In this document: positions 34,500 to 42,984 of the stretch, in pieces
Layout of the letters: each line of letters starts with the position of its first letter
Numbering within the stretch: position 1 is the stretch's first letter
DNA from: Micavibrio sp. UBA7657
GTDB lineage: Bacteria > Pseudomonadota > Alphaproteobacteria > Micavibrionales > Micavibrionaceae
Assembly (NCBI GenBank): GCA_002483465.1
Contig: DLHX01000012.1
Coordinates: forward strand, 1-64,000
Length of the DNA stretch: 64,000 nucleotides
Direction: 5' to 3'
Program-made: the position numbers and the translations under genes
The notes under the pieces: model-generated
Database searches by the model: none
What the model was told of the DNA's origin: nothing
What the model saw: the letters and a program-made list of their open reading frames with translations, nothing else

Positions 34500-35678
34500 C
34501 TAAGGAAGCCACTCTTTTTCGAGCTTATCGAGGGTGCCCTTCTTAATGGCGGCCCGGACCTCGCGCATCAGGCGGTTGAAGGTGGCGACGTTGTGCTGGG
34601 CGATGAGCTGGGGGGCGAGCAGCTCGCCCGCCTTCAATAAATGATGGATATAGGCTTTGGAGAAATCGCGGCTGGCGGGGATGTCGTTTTCGGGATCTAA
34701 CGGCGTGGGGTCGTCGCGGTAACGGGCGTTCATCAGGTTGACGGTTTCGCCTTTCACGCCTTTAAGAAACGCGGTGCCGTGACGCGCAAGACGTGTCGGG
34801 ATCACACAATCAAACGTGTCGATGCCGAGACGCACGAAGGTGAAGACATCCTTGATCCGGCCGATGCCGAGAAAGTGAACGGGGCGAGAAGGATTTACGA
34901 ACGGCATGCTGGCGGCAACGGTTGTGTGCATTTCTTCGTCTGTTCCGCCGAGGCAGCCGCCGATGGCAGTTCCAAAAAACGGACGGTCGGCGGTGTATTC
35001 GGCGCTGATGCGGCGAAGGTCGGCATGCACGCCGCCCTGCACGATTCCATAGACCGCTTGTTTGCCATTGTGGCCGCGTTCAAATTCAGCGAGGCAGCGG
35101 TCGCCCCAGCGCATCGACATTTCCATCGAGCGCGCGGTGTAATCTTTCGTTGCGTGATATGGTGTGCATTCATCGAACTGCATGAGCAGATCGGCGCCGA
35201 GTTTTTTCTGGATGTCCATCGCGCTTTCGGGCGTGAGTTTTATTTTCTGCCCGTCGACGTAGGAACGAAAGACTGTGCCCTGCTCCGAAATTTCAAGGAG
35301 GCTCTTGTTATCGTGCGATTTGCGGCGACCCTTGATTTCATCGGCGACGTAGCCATGACCCATCGAGAAAACCTGGAAGCCGCCGGAGTCGGTGAGCATG
35401 GGTCCGTCCCATTGCATGAATTTATGCAGGCCGCCCATTTTTTCGACGAGGTCGGCGCCGGGTTGAAGCATCAGGTGATATGTGTTCGCGAGAATGATAT
35501 CGGTGCGGGCTTCTTTGACTTGCGCGGGCGAAAGGCTTTTGACGGTCGCCTTGGTGCCGCAGAAAATATAGTTGGGTGTTTCGATGGTGCCGTGCGGAGT
35601 CGTCAGGCGCCCGATGCGCGCCGACGTTTTTCCATCGCGGTGGAGGATTTTAAAATCAAAGCCGGGATATTGAAGCAC
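34500..35678 (-). CDS. tgt: tRNA-guanine transglycosylase
   Basis: Exchanges guanine for preQ1 at tRNA position 34. The 392-residue TIM-barrel protein has LTDSGGFQVFSMG (near 96-108), FDCVIPTRLARHGTA with the nucleophilic Asp, and GIVQGGVHADLRR. However the usual zinc site CxCxxC is missing: the matching segment reads PENDIPASRD, so all three cysteines are gone, while a histidine of the later IAQHN is present. The N terminus (IFCGTKATVKSL) is also like the divergent Tgt subgroup I recall from Wolbachia and Chlamydia. Start codon is GTG, 3 bases after rpmB. Confidence 0.9.
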   Translation of the reverse strand: MLQYPGFDFKILHRDGKTSARIGRLTTPHGTIETPNYIFCGTKATVKSLSPAQVKEARTDIILANTYHLMLQPGADLVEKMGGLHKFMQWDGPMLTDSGGFQVFSMGHGYVADEIKGRRKSHDNKSLLEISEQGTVFRSYVDGQKIKLTPESAMDIQKKLGADLLMQFDECTPYHATKDYTARSMEMSMRWGDRCLAEFERGHNGKQAVYGIVQGGVHADLRRISAEYTADRPFFGTAIGGCLGGTDEEMHTTVAASMPFVNPSRPVHFLGIGRIKDVFTFVRLGIDTFDCVIPTRLARHGTAFLKGVKGETVNLMNARYRDDPTPLDPENDIPASRDFSKAYIHHLLKAGELLAPQLIAQHNVATFNRLMREVRAAIKKGTLDKLEKEWLP

Positions 35679-35681
35679 AGG

Positions 35682-35975
35682 TTAGGCGGTCTTGGACGCC
35701 ATCGCCTTTTCGACCTGGGCTTTCAGCGGGCGCAATTTAACGTCCAGCTTGGTCTTGGCCGTGTCGATAATGTAGGCGTCGAAACCGCCCTTGTGTTCAA
35801 TCGTGCGCAGGCCATTCGGCGTGACGCGGATGCGGATCCAACGCGCGAGCGCTTCACTGTAAATGTTGGCGTCCTTGACGTTCGGCAGCCATTTGCGGCG
35901 CGTTCTGTTTTCAGCGTGGGAAACATTGTTTCCGCTCATCACGCCTTTTCCGGTAATCATGCAACGACGGCTCAT
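35682..35975 (-). CDS. rpmB: 50S ribosomal protein L28
   Basis: Large-subunit protein needed for late 50S assembly. The 97-residue protein starts MSRRCMITGKGVMSGNNVSHAENRTRRKW and has the RVTPNGLRTIEHKGGFDAYI core; the frame continues upstream but the ATG at 35975 has GAGGAAA before it. The CxxC pairs of zinc-type L28 are absent (one Cys), the zinc-independent form. It is followed 3 bases later by tgt. Confidence 0.95.
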   Translation of the reverse strand: MSRRCMITGKGVMSGNNVSHAENRTRRKWLPNVKDANIYSEALARWIRIRVTPNGLRTIEHKGGFDAYIIDTAKTKLDVKLRPLKAQVEKAMASKTA

Positions 35976-36071
35976 TTTATTTTCCTCGGGGCCTCGGGGG
36001 GCCCATTCCTTATATAAATTAATCAATTCGATGGCGGAAAATAAGGGAAATGGCCCCCTTAAGTCAAGCTT

Positions 36072-37103
36072 TTATAGGCCGGACCATAAATAGGCCCCGC
36101 AGAGGGAGGCCATGAGCAAAATAGTGGCGGCAAAATTGATATAAATGGCCCGGCGGAGGTGTTTATGGTCGTTCTTGGCCGTGGCCCCTTCGGACCCTAC
36201 CCATACGCCGTGGAGGGCGCTGCCCCCCAGATCCTGGCTGGCGCCCCCTAAACTGACATTCAGGGACCAGGCCAGGGCGGACAGCGGATACCCCCCCTGC
36301 TCGTACGGGGCACGGTTTTTATGGCCGAACCAGGCGGCGACGCCCTTATGGATGGCGGCGGTCGGTGTAACGATGGTGGCGAGAGTCATCAACGTGGCGG
36401 CGAACAGCGAGGGCACATAGCCCATCAATTTTTCGAGCGCGAGCGGCACGGCACCGAAGCCTTTCGAAAAACCGTCCTTGCCGAAGCGCCATGCAAGCGC
36501 GGCGAGTGCTGAATAGATGACCGCGAGCGGCAGGCCGCCAACGAGGTACCAGAAAACAGGCGAGACAAGTCCCTTGTCGAACGCACGTGCGGCGAAACCC
36601 ATGCCGACGCGGGTAATGCCGAAATCATCGGTGGCGGAGAGGTTGATGCGCGTGGAGCGGGAAATAGCGAGATATGCGCCCTGCAGCGCCTGCTTTTTTT
36701 CGAGCGCAAAATAAAGACGGAGCAGCGCGTACCAGATGCTGCCGCTTGTAATAAGGGTCGAAAGCAGGATGATTTCGCTGAGGCCGGAGACGGGTTTTTC
36801 CCAGACCAGCGCGACGTAGAATTTTCCAATCAAAAGACCGACGGCGAGGCCGATGGCAGTGATCGCAAAGCCGCGCAAAGCGAGATCGGCGGTTGTGCGA
36901 TGCAAACGGTCGAGCCGGTCGCCGAAGCCGCCGAGGGTTTTATCGTAAAAAAGCCAGAGCAGCGGGTTGGCATTTCCCGCCAAAGGGCCGGTTATGACGC
37001 CGAGAATCGCCGCCAGCACAATCGCCGAAATCGCCAGCGGAATGCGGTCGGGGTCCATAATATGGCTATGGAGGGTGCTAAAATATGAAGTCAGGGTTTG
37101 CAT
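36072..37103 (-). CDS. CobD/CbiB-like integral membrane protein
   Basis: A 343-residue protein with about six to eight hydrophobic helices. It has features of cobalamin biosynthesis protein CobD/CbiB: a charged DRLDRLHRTTADLALRGF loop near the N terminus, VARAFDKGLVSPVFWYLVGGLPLAVIYSAL-like central segment (here AARAFDKGLVSPVFW), and GYPLSALAWSLNVSLGG. CobD attaches aminopropanol to adenosylcobyric acid. No other cobalamin genes are in the window, so function as in the pathway is uncertain. Divergent to phaZ. Confidence 0.7.
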   Translation of the reverse strand: MQTLTSYFSTLHSHIMDPDRIPLAISAIVLAAILGVITGPLAGNANPLLWLFYDKTLGGFGDRLDRLHRTTADLALRGFAITAIGLAVGLLIGKFYVALVWEKPVSGLSEIILLSTLITSGSIWYALLRLYFALEKKQALQGAYLAISRSTRINLSATDDFGITRVGMGFAARAFDKGLVSPVFWYLVGGLPLAVIYSALAALAWRFGKDGFSKGFGAVPLALEKLMGYVPSLFAATLMTLATIVTPTAAIHKGVAAWFGHKNRAPYEQGGYPLSALAWSLNVSLGGASQDLGGSALHGVWVGSEGATAKNDHKHLRRAIYINFAATILLMASLCGAYLWSGL

Positions 37104-37256
37104 AAAATATGTCTTTCCAGTCTCTTCCGGATATTACCGCAATGCGGTAAAACTATCTTGGCAAAATTTATGCAACAGGCCATTTTTCCCGATTTTAAGG
37201 CTAAAAAACACTATATAACGTATAATAGTACTATAGGCGGAAGGGCAAAAAACACC

Positions 37257-38639
37257 GTGCTTTATCAACTTTATGAGCTTCAGCATGCGTTGCTGACCCC
37301 GGTCCGGTTTCAGGCCGAGGTGGCAAGGAATGTATTCCAGAGTCCCTGGAATCCCCTGTCCTATACCCAGGTCGGGCGGACGATGGCCGCGGGCGCGGAA
37401 TTGCTCGAGCGCTCGACCCGCCGCTTCGGACGGCCAGATTTCAGACTGCATGAAACGAAGATCGACGGTAAAACTGTCGAGGTTGTTGAAGAAATTATTG
37501 TCGACAAGCCGTGGGGCAATCTTCTCCATTTCAAACGGAACATTAAACGCAACGATCCGAAAGTTCTGATCGTTGCGCCGATGTCGGGACATTACGCGAC
37601 GCTCTTGCGCGGCACGGTGAAGGCCCTGCTTCCGCATCACGAGGTTTACATCACGGACTGGGAAGATGCGCGCCAGGTTCCGCTGAAGGAAGGCGTTTTC
37701 AATCTCGACAGTTATATTACGTACCTGCGCGAATATCTCAGCCTGCTCGGGCCAGAGACGCATCTGATCGCTGTGTGCCAGCCCGCACCCGGCACGTTAG
37801 CAACTGTTGCGCTGATGGCATCGGAGAACGATCCGAACCAGCCGCTGTCGATGACGTTGATGGGCGGGCCGGTCGATACGCGGATTTCAAAAACGGAAGT
37901 GACGGATCTCGCCGAGAACCGCCCGATGCAGTGGTTTGAAAAATCGGTCATTCAGGAGGTGCCGTTTTATTATCCCGGCGCGTTCAGAAAAGTTTACCCG
38001 GGTTTCCTGCAGCTCACGGGATTTATGTCGATGAACCTCGACCGCCATGTCGGTTCGCACATGAAATTCTTCCAGCATCTGATTACGGGCGATGGCAGTT
38101 CGGCTGATGCGCATAGAAAATTCTATGACGAATATCTGTCCGTCATGGACATTCCGGCGGAATTTTACCTGCAGACGATTGAGACGGTGTTCCAGCGTCA
38201 CCTCCTCCCGCGCGGTTTGATGAAATGGCGCGACCCGCTGAACAATCAGCTGGTTGATGTTCGTCCGCAGGATATCGAGCACACAGCCTTGCTTACGATT
38301 GAAGGCGAGCTAGATGATATTTCAGCACGGGGGCAAACCACCGCCGCGCACGAGTTATGTTATTCACTGCCGCAGCACAAGCAATATCACCATTTCCAAT
38401 TGCAGACCGGACATTATGGAATTTTCAACGGCCGCAAGTGGCGTGAGGAAATTATGCCGAGAATCCGCCATTTCATTAGGCTTATGGATCCCGACAAGGA
38501 TCCGGTGCCAAAAAATGATCTGGACAGGGTTGCCGATCTGGCACCCGAGCGCTATAACCGGGATAAGCATGGAATTGTAGCTATACGGCGCTGGTTAAAG
38601 CAAAACCAGCAACATAATTACAAGGAGATGGCCGACTAA
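37257..38639 (+). CDS. phaZ: Intracellular polyhydroxyalkanoate depolymerase
   Basis: Mobilises carbon stored as PHA granules. The 460-residue protein starts at a GTG (VLYQLYELQHALLTPVR), which matches the family N terminus (LYQLYE); the frame is open 53 codons upstream through AT-rich non-coding sequence. The active-site cysteine in AVCQPAPGTLA (near residue 180) replaces the serine of classical lipase boxes, as shown for Ralstonia PhaZ, and the C-terminal HYGIFNGRKWREEI segment holds the catalytic histidine. GGAAGGG lies about 12 bases upstream. No PHA synthase is in the window. Confidence 0.88.
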   Translation: MLYQLYELQHALLTPVRFQAEVARNVFQSPWNPLSYTQVGRTMAAGAELLERSTRRFGRPDFRLHETKIDGKTVEVVEEIIVDKPWGNLLHFKRNIKRNDPKVLIVAPMSGHYATLLRGTVKALLPHHEVYITDWEDARQVPLKEGVFNLDSYITYLREYLSLLGPETHLIAVCQPAPGTLATVALMASENDPNQPLSMTLMGGPVDTRISKTEVTDLAENRPMQWFEKSVIQEVPFYYPGAFRKVYPGFLQLTGFMSMNLDRHVGSHMKFFQHLITGDGSSADAHRKFYDEYLSVMDIPAEFYLQTIETVFQRHLLPRGLMKWRDPLNNQLVDVRPQDIEHTALLTIEGELDDISARGQTTAAHELCYSLPQHKQYHHFQLQTGHYGIFNGRKWREEIMPRIRHFIRLMDPDKDPVPKNDLDRVADLAPERYNRDKHGIVAIRRWLKQNQQHNYKEMAD

Positions 38640-38674
38640 TTTAACCTACTGTGTAAACAAGGGCAGAACTGAAA

Positions 38675-39388
38675 ATGACCAGATCACGTGAACCGAAACT
38701 GCCATCCTACATCAAGGTGAAGAAGAGCGCCCGCGCGCGCCGCATGGCCCTTCGCCTGGATGCCAAGGAACGTGTTTTTCACCTGGTTCTCCCCAAGGGC
38801 ATGAGCGTCAGAAGCGCCACCGCATTTATCGAAGAACATGAACGCTGGATGAAGGAAAAACTGCGGGAGTTGCCGCGCCCGGTTTCATTCAATCACGGCG
38901 AAAGCATCCCGGTTTTCGGACGTCACCGCACCATCCGCGTCATTAAAAGAAAAACTTTAAAGACGACAGACGTCATATTGAAACAGAATGAAATTCTGGT
39001 TGTAACGAACCTCGACGACCCGACCCAGAAGGTCAAGCGTGCCCTCGCCAAATGGGCCAAGCTCCGCCTGACTGAACTGGCCGAGGAAAAAGCCGCCGAG
39101 ATCAATGAGAAAGTTAAAGAGATTCATGTGCGCGACACCAAGTCACGCTGGGGCAGCTGCGCCGATGATGGAGGTCTCTCGTTTTCGTGGAGATTGATCT
39201 TTGCGCCTGAAGTTGCGCTGGATTATGTGGTGGCTCATGAGGTGGCTCACTTGCGTCACATGAACCACGGACGGCACTTCTGGAATTTGTGCCGCGCGAT
39301 TTCAGATGATTTCCTTGAAGGCCAATACTGGATGCAGAATTTCGGCCAGGACCTGATGCGTTACGGATATACCGACGCGACTGAGTAA
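38675..39388 (+). CDS. YgjP/DUF45-type metallopeptidase-like protein
   Basis: A 237-residue protein of the M48-like YgjP family, predicted zinc metalloprotein of unknown substrate. It has the KSRWGSCADDGGLSFSWRLI segment, the zinc motif VAHEVAHLRHMNHGRHFW (HExxH with the third ligand) and C-terminal MQNFGQDLMRYGY. It starts 35 bases after phaZ, and the two may be co-transcribed. The stop almost touches that of the convergent small gene. Confidence 0.88.
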   Translation: MTRSREPKLPSYIKVKKSARARRMALRLDAKERVFHLVLPKGMSVRSATAFIEEHERWMKEKLRELPRPVSFNHGESIPVFGRHRTIRVIKRKTLKTTDVILKQNEILVVTNLDDPTQKVKRALAKWAKLRLTELAEEKAAEINEKVKEIHVRDTKSRWGSCADDGGLSFSWRLIFAPEVALDYVVAHEVAHLRHMNHGRHFWNLCRAISDDFLEGQYWMQNFGQDLMRYGYTDATE

Positions 39389-39389
39389 C

Positions 39390-39656
39390 TCAGACCATTA
39401 CCGCAACTGCCTGAGGATGTAAGGCAGAGGTTTTTACTTCGTCACGGTTCGTGACAATTTTTGCACTTTCGGTAGTGTTAAGCGCAAGATATGCGATTGT
39501 CTGCGTCCCCGGATGATCCTCCCGGTAGGTGGCAATTTTCTCTTCGTTGGTCGAAGCGAAAGTATATCTCAAAGGCTGCAAGCCGATGAGGACCTGCTGG
39601 CAATTTTTGGGATCAGTCTCTGCGGCCGTCGAAGAATATAACAATGTCAGTTTCAA
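39390..39656 (-). CDS. Small hypothetical protein, TTG start
   Basis: An 88-residue frame whose only reasonable start is a TTG with AAAAGGG 6 bases upstream. Soluble, rich in Thr/Ala/Ser, one cysteine (PKNCQQV), no membrane segment, no family recognised. Convergent with the YgjP-like gene (stops one base apart) and 37 bases upstream of the ruvX end on the same strand as ruvX. Evidence is only the open frame and ribosome site. Confidence 0.4.
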   Translation of the reverse strand: MKLTLLYSSTAAETDPKNCQQVLIGLQPLRYTFASTNEEKIATYREDHPGTQTIAYLALNTTESAKIVTNRDEVKTSALHPQAVAVMV

Positions 39657-39693
39657 TTTATGCCCTTTTCTTTCTTAGATGACCTTATAACGG

Positions 39694-40188
39694 TCATTTT
39701 GTTATCCTGTCCAGATAATCCAGTGCGCCTTGTAAAATCAATTGGGCGGCGAGTTTGTCGGTTATTCCTTTATCCTTGGCCTTTGATCTCTTAATACCCA
39801 CAGAGTTATCCACAAAGTTTTCCACAGAAACTGTGGATAACCTTTCGTCCCAGAGGGCGACCCAAGGCTTTCCCCCTACTACGGCGGGGTATCTGACGAG
39901 TTCGAGGGCGAAATCGCGGACCGACTGGCAGCGGGGCCCCTCGCTCCCGTCCATATTCAGCGGCAGGCCGAGGACAAAACCGCCTATTTCATAATCCTGG
40001 ACGATATTGGCGAGTTCCTCGACGTCGCGGGTGAATTTGGTCCGGCGCAGGGTTTGGAGTGGCGTGGCAACCTTGTGGCCATCGTCGGAAACGGCAAGGC
40101 CGAGCGTTTTCGCCCCGATATCGATGCCGAGCAGGCTTTGGCCTTTTGGTGCCCTGTCCGCTATGTCCTTCAGCAACCCTATCGTCAT
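39694..40188 (-). CDS. ruvX: RuvX/YqgF family Holliday-junction resolvase-like protein
   Basis: RNase H-fold nuclease linked to rRNA maturation or junction resolution. The 164-residue protein shows LLGIDIGAKTLGLAVSDD (active Asp), VLGLPLNMDGSEGPR and WDERLSTVSVENFVDN, then AQLILQGALDYLDR with the last catalytic Asp. The segment after STV (VENF-VDNS-VGIK) is encoded by three tandem 12-base DnaA-box-like units and makes the helix about three residues longer than in relatives. Divergent to gatC. Confidence 0.92.
   Translation of the reverse strand: MTIGLLKDIADRAPKGQSLLGIDIGAKTLGLAVSDDGHKVATPLQTLRRTKFTRDVEELANIVQDYEIGGFVLGLPLNMDGSEGPRCQSVRDFALELVRYPAVVGGKPWVALWDERLSTVSVENFVDNSVGIKRSKAKDKGITDKLAAQLILQGALDYLDRITK
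39794..39840. repeat. Tandem DnaA-box-like 12-bp units inside ruvX
   Basis: ATACCCACA (39794-39802), TTATCCACA (39806-39814) and TTTTCCACA (39818-39826) are spaced exactly 12 bases apart on the plus strand, followed by TGTGGATAA (39832-39840) in inverse. TTATCCACA is the DnaA-box consensus. The 12-base unit is four codons of ruvX, so the repeat keeps the frame. Confidence 0.75.
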
Positions 40189-40246
40189 AACCCTTGCGCC
40201 TTTATCTCATGGCCGTTAAAAAACAAGTCCGAAGGGTTTATATATC

Positions 40247-40534
40247 ATGTCCATAGACAAAAACACCGTCCGCAAGGTTGCCTCGCTCGCCCGCCTCGAA
40301 ATCGATGAGGCCGGCCTTGAGAAGATGACCCCGAAGCTGAACGGTATCCTGCAATGGATCGAGCAGCTGCAGGCCCTGAATACGGACAATGTCGAGCCGC
40401 TGGCGAATGTCGCCAATATCGAGCTCAAGCTCCGCACTGACGCGTTGACCGATGGGAATTGCGCGGACAAGGTTCTGGCCAATGCACCGGAAACCACAGC
40501 CGGGTATTTCGTGGTGCCGAAGGTGGTCGAATGA
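40247..40534 (+). CDS. gatC: Aspartyl/glutamyl-tRNA amidotransferase subunit C
   Basis: Stabilises the GatAB complex that converts Glu-tRNA(Gln) (and Asp-tRNA(Asn)) to Gln- or Asn-tRNA. The 95-residue protein has the family pattern: VRKVASLARLEIDEAG, QWIEQLQALNTDNVEPLANV, LRTDALTDG and GYFVVPKVVE. GAAGGG lies about 10 bases before the ATG. Its TGA overlaps the start of a small membrane-protein gene that separates it from gatA. Confidence 0.95.
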   Translation: MSIDKNTVRKVASLARLEIDEAGLEKMTPKLNGILQWIEQLQALNTDNVEPLANVANIELKLRTDALTDGNCADKVLANAPETTAGYFVVPKVVE

Positions 40535-40794
40535 ATAATCAAATGATGGGGCCGGAAGACAGCAACAAAAAGATCGGCGAGACCCTCAGGATCATGACCA
40601 CCCTGATGAACGGCCTTGGCATTGTGATGATGGCGTTTGGGTCTTTCTGCCTTATCAACATAGAATCTGTCGAGGGCTTTATGGGTTATGATGTCAGAAC
40701 GATTACAATCATGTTGTGGATTATCATCATCACCGGGCTTGGGATCGTAACCGTGCCCATCGTAGAAAAATTTAAAATGCGTAAATTGAAATGA
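40531..40794 (+). CDS. Small two-pass membrane protein between gatC and gatA
   Basis: An 87-residue protein with two hydrophobic helices (about residues 25-42 and 59-77) and a basic C-terminal tail (EKFKMRKLK). Overlaps gatC (ATGA) and gatA (ATGA) by 4 bases each, so translation is coupled on both sides. The gat operon usually has gatC directly followed by gatA. No family recognised; function unknown. Confidence 0.75.
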   Translation: MNNQMMGPEDSNKKIGETLRIMTTLMNGLGIVMMAFGSFCLINIESVEGFMGYDVRTITIMLWIIIITGLGIVTVPIVEKFKMRKLK

Positions 40795-42275
40795 CGAACC
40801 TGACCCACCTCACGATTGAACAGGCGCTCAAGGGCCTTGATAAAAAAGAGTTCACGGCTGTCGAACTGACGCAGGCGCATATCAAGGCGATGGAGAAATT
40901 CCGCTCGCTCAACGCCTATATCGTCGAGACGCCCGAAATCGCGCTTAAGCAGGCAGCGGAATCCGACAAGCGCCGCGCAGGCGGCAAGGCCGGGCTGCTG
41001 GATGGTATTCCGCTCGGGATTAAAGATCTGTTCTGCACGGAAGGTGTCCAGACTACGGCGGCCAGTAAAATTTTGGAGGGCTTCAAGCCACAATATGAAT
41101 CGACGGTCACGGCGAATTTATTCCGCGACGGCGCGGTGATGCTCGGCAAGACCAATCTCGACGAATTCGCGATGGGTTCATCGAACACTACGAGCGCGTT
41201 CGGAAACGTCATCAATCCGTGGAAGCGCAAGGGCGATAATACGGACCTGGTTCCCGGCGGTTCATCGGGCGGTTCAAGCGCCGCTGTTGCAGCACGCATC
41301 TGCATGGGTGCGACGGGAACGGATACGGGCGGATCGATTCGCCAGCCTGCGGCATTCTGCGGCATCACAGGGATCAAACCAACTTACGGACGTTGTTCGC
41401 GCTGGGGTGTTGTCGCGTTCGCCTCTTCACTGGATCAGGCCGGACCGTTTGCGCGCACGGTGAAAGATAATGCGTTGTTACTCCGTTCGATGGCCGGGTA
41501 TGACGCGAAAGATTCAACATCCGCCGACAGGCCGGTGCCGGATTACGCCGCCGCGATGACGGGAAATATCAAAGGCCTCAAAATCGGTGTGCCGAAAGAA
41601 TACCGCGTCGACGGCATGCCTGCCGAGATCGAAAAAATGTGGCAACAGGGTATTGAGTGGCTGAAGGCTGCAGGCGCAGAGATCGTCGATGTGTCATTGC
41701 CGCACACGAAATATGCCCTGCCCGTTTATTACATCATCGCCCCGGCGGAAGCGTCATCGAACTTAGCGCGTTATGACGGTGTGCGTTACGGGCAGCGCGT
41801 GACATCGGGCAAAGACCTTAAAGACATGTACCAGAAAACCCGTGCCGAAGGTTTCGGCGAGGAAGTGCGCCGCCGTATCCTGGTCGGTACATATGTTCTC
41901 TCAGCCGGTTACTATGACGCCTACTATATCAAGGCGCAGCGCGTCCGCCGCCTGATCTACAACGATTTCATGAGCGCGTTTGAGAAATGCGACGTTCTGC
42001 TGACGCCGACCGCGCCGTCGGCTGCGTTTCCCATCGGCGAGAACGAGGACGACCCGGTTAAAATGTATCTGAACGACGTATTCACGGTGACGGGAAATCT
42101 TGCGGGTCTTCCGGGTCTTGCTCTGCCTGCCGGGCTGGATGCGAAGGGCCTGCCGCTCGGGCTGCAGCTTCTTGGCCGTCCGTGGGGCGAGGAAACGCTG
42201 TTCAATGTCGCGGGCGTGATTGAAAAAGCCGCGAATTTCACTGCCCTGCCTGAATCCGTGCAAAAGGCTGCCTAA
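40791..42275 (+). CDS. gatA: Aspartyl/glutamyl-tRNA amidotransferase subunit A
   Basis: Glutaminase subunit of GatCAB. The 494-residue amidase-signature protein has the catalytic lysine in LGIKDLFCTEGVQTT, the signature GGSSGGSSAAVAARICMGATGTDTGGSIR (given as two parts: GGSSGGSSAAVAAR and GTDTGGSIRQPAAF) with the cis-Ser and nucleophile Ser, and SLDQAGPFARTV. It supplies ammonia from glutamine to GatB. Starts inside the upstream small gene. Confidence 0.96.
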   Translation: MTNLTHLTIEQALKGLDKKEFTAVELTQAHIKAMEKFRSLNAYIVETPEIALKQAAESDKRRAGGKAGLLDGIPLGIKDLFCTEGVQTTAASKILEGFKPQYESTVTANLFRDGAVMLGKTNLDEFAMGSSNTTSAFGNVINPWKRKGDNTDLVPGGSSGGSSAAVAARICMGATGTDTGGSIRQPAAFCGITGIKPTYGRCSRWGVVAFASSLDQAGPFARTVKDNALLLRSMAGYDAKDSTSADRPVPDYAAAMTGNIKGLKIGVPKEYRVDGMPAEIEKMWQQGIEWLKAAGAEIVDVSLPHTKYALPVYYIIAPAEASSNLARYDGVRYGQRVTSGKDLKDMYQKTRAEGFGEEVRRRILVGTYVLSAGYYDAYYIKAQRVRRLIYNDFMSAFEKCDVLLTPTAPSAAFPIGENEDDPVKMYLNDVFTVTGNLAGLPGLALPAGLDAKGLPLGLQLLGRPWGEETLFNVAGVIEKAANFTALPESVQKAA

Positions 42276-42302
42276 CCGCCTGTTTTCATGTAAAATGGAT
42301 TC

Positions 42303-42947
42303 ATGAAAGTCCTGTTTCTTCTCGCAGCCTTTTTTGCCGTTCTGATCCAGCCCGCTTATGCGCAGGATGTGTTGCGCGAACATCGCAACGACGATCCTGC
42401 GGCAAAGCTGCTCGATAAAGATGGCGGCGTCCCCCAAACGGTCAGCGAGTACGCCAATATTTATTACAAGAACTGCCACGATGCGAATACCGAAACGCAA
42501 TTGGATGAATATGTGGTGACACAATGCGCCTGCACGGCGTCGAAGCTGCCGGAGTTTATGGAGCTGAAAAATATGAAGTCCCTGTTCAGCAAAGGCCCGG
42601 AAGGCGATTTTCAGCAGGGCCGGGTTATGATGCTGGCTTATATGCCTTGTCTTTATGAGTCTATCAAAGAGTTCGTTTTCGACAGTTGTTATTTTCCCCA
42701 CGAGATGCGGAAAAAGATGAACAGCCCGCGTAAAATCTGCGAATGCTATAGTCATAAAATGGCCGACCATATTGCCTCGAAGGCCGAGTTTTTTGTACCC
42801 GGGATGGCAAGAGAAGGATTTAACGCTTCAAAAGCGGTGCCCAATCCATTGGCTCATATTATCGGCAGCAACGCTTTTGAACGCCAGTCCAGGTGGCAGT
42901 TCGAGCAATGCGTGATGACCGAGTCGTATGGCTTCGGCAAGAAGTAA
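42303..42947 (+). CDS. Secreted cysteine-rich hypothetical protein, paralogue 1
   Basis: A 214-residue protein with a signal peptide (MKVLFLLAAFFAVLIQPAYAQ, cleavage after AYA). The mature part has eight cysteines arranged as NC, CAC (in QCACTASKL), MPC, DSC, CEC (ICECYSHKM) and EQC near the C terminus, plausibly four disulfides in the periplasm. It is a paralogue of the next gene, which has the same arrangement. The pair sits between gatA and gatB. No family recognised. Confidence 0.75.
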   Translation: MKVLFLLAAFFAVLIQPAYAQDVLREHRNDDPAAKLLDKDGGVPQTVSEYANIYYKNCHDANTETQLDEYVVTQCACTASKLPEFMELKNMKSLFSKGPEGDFQQGRVMMLAYMPCLYESIKEFVFDSCYFPHEMRKKMNSPRKICECYSHKMADHIASKAEFFVPGMAREGFNASKAVPNPLAHIIGSNAFERQSRWQFEQCVMTESYGFGKK

Positions 42948-42984
42948 CATTTGTACCCGCCCCGGTTTTTGATACAATCAGGCT

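Noticed and set aside
34779..36017. A 412-codon plus-strand open frame opposite tgt and rpmB
   Set aside because: Antisense shadow of two genes with strong family motifs; no ribosome site and no plausible product.
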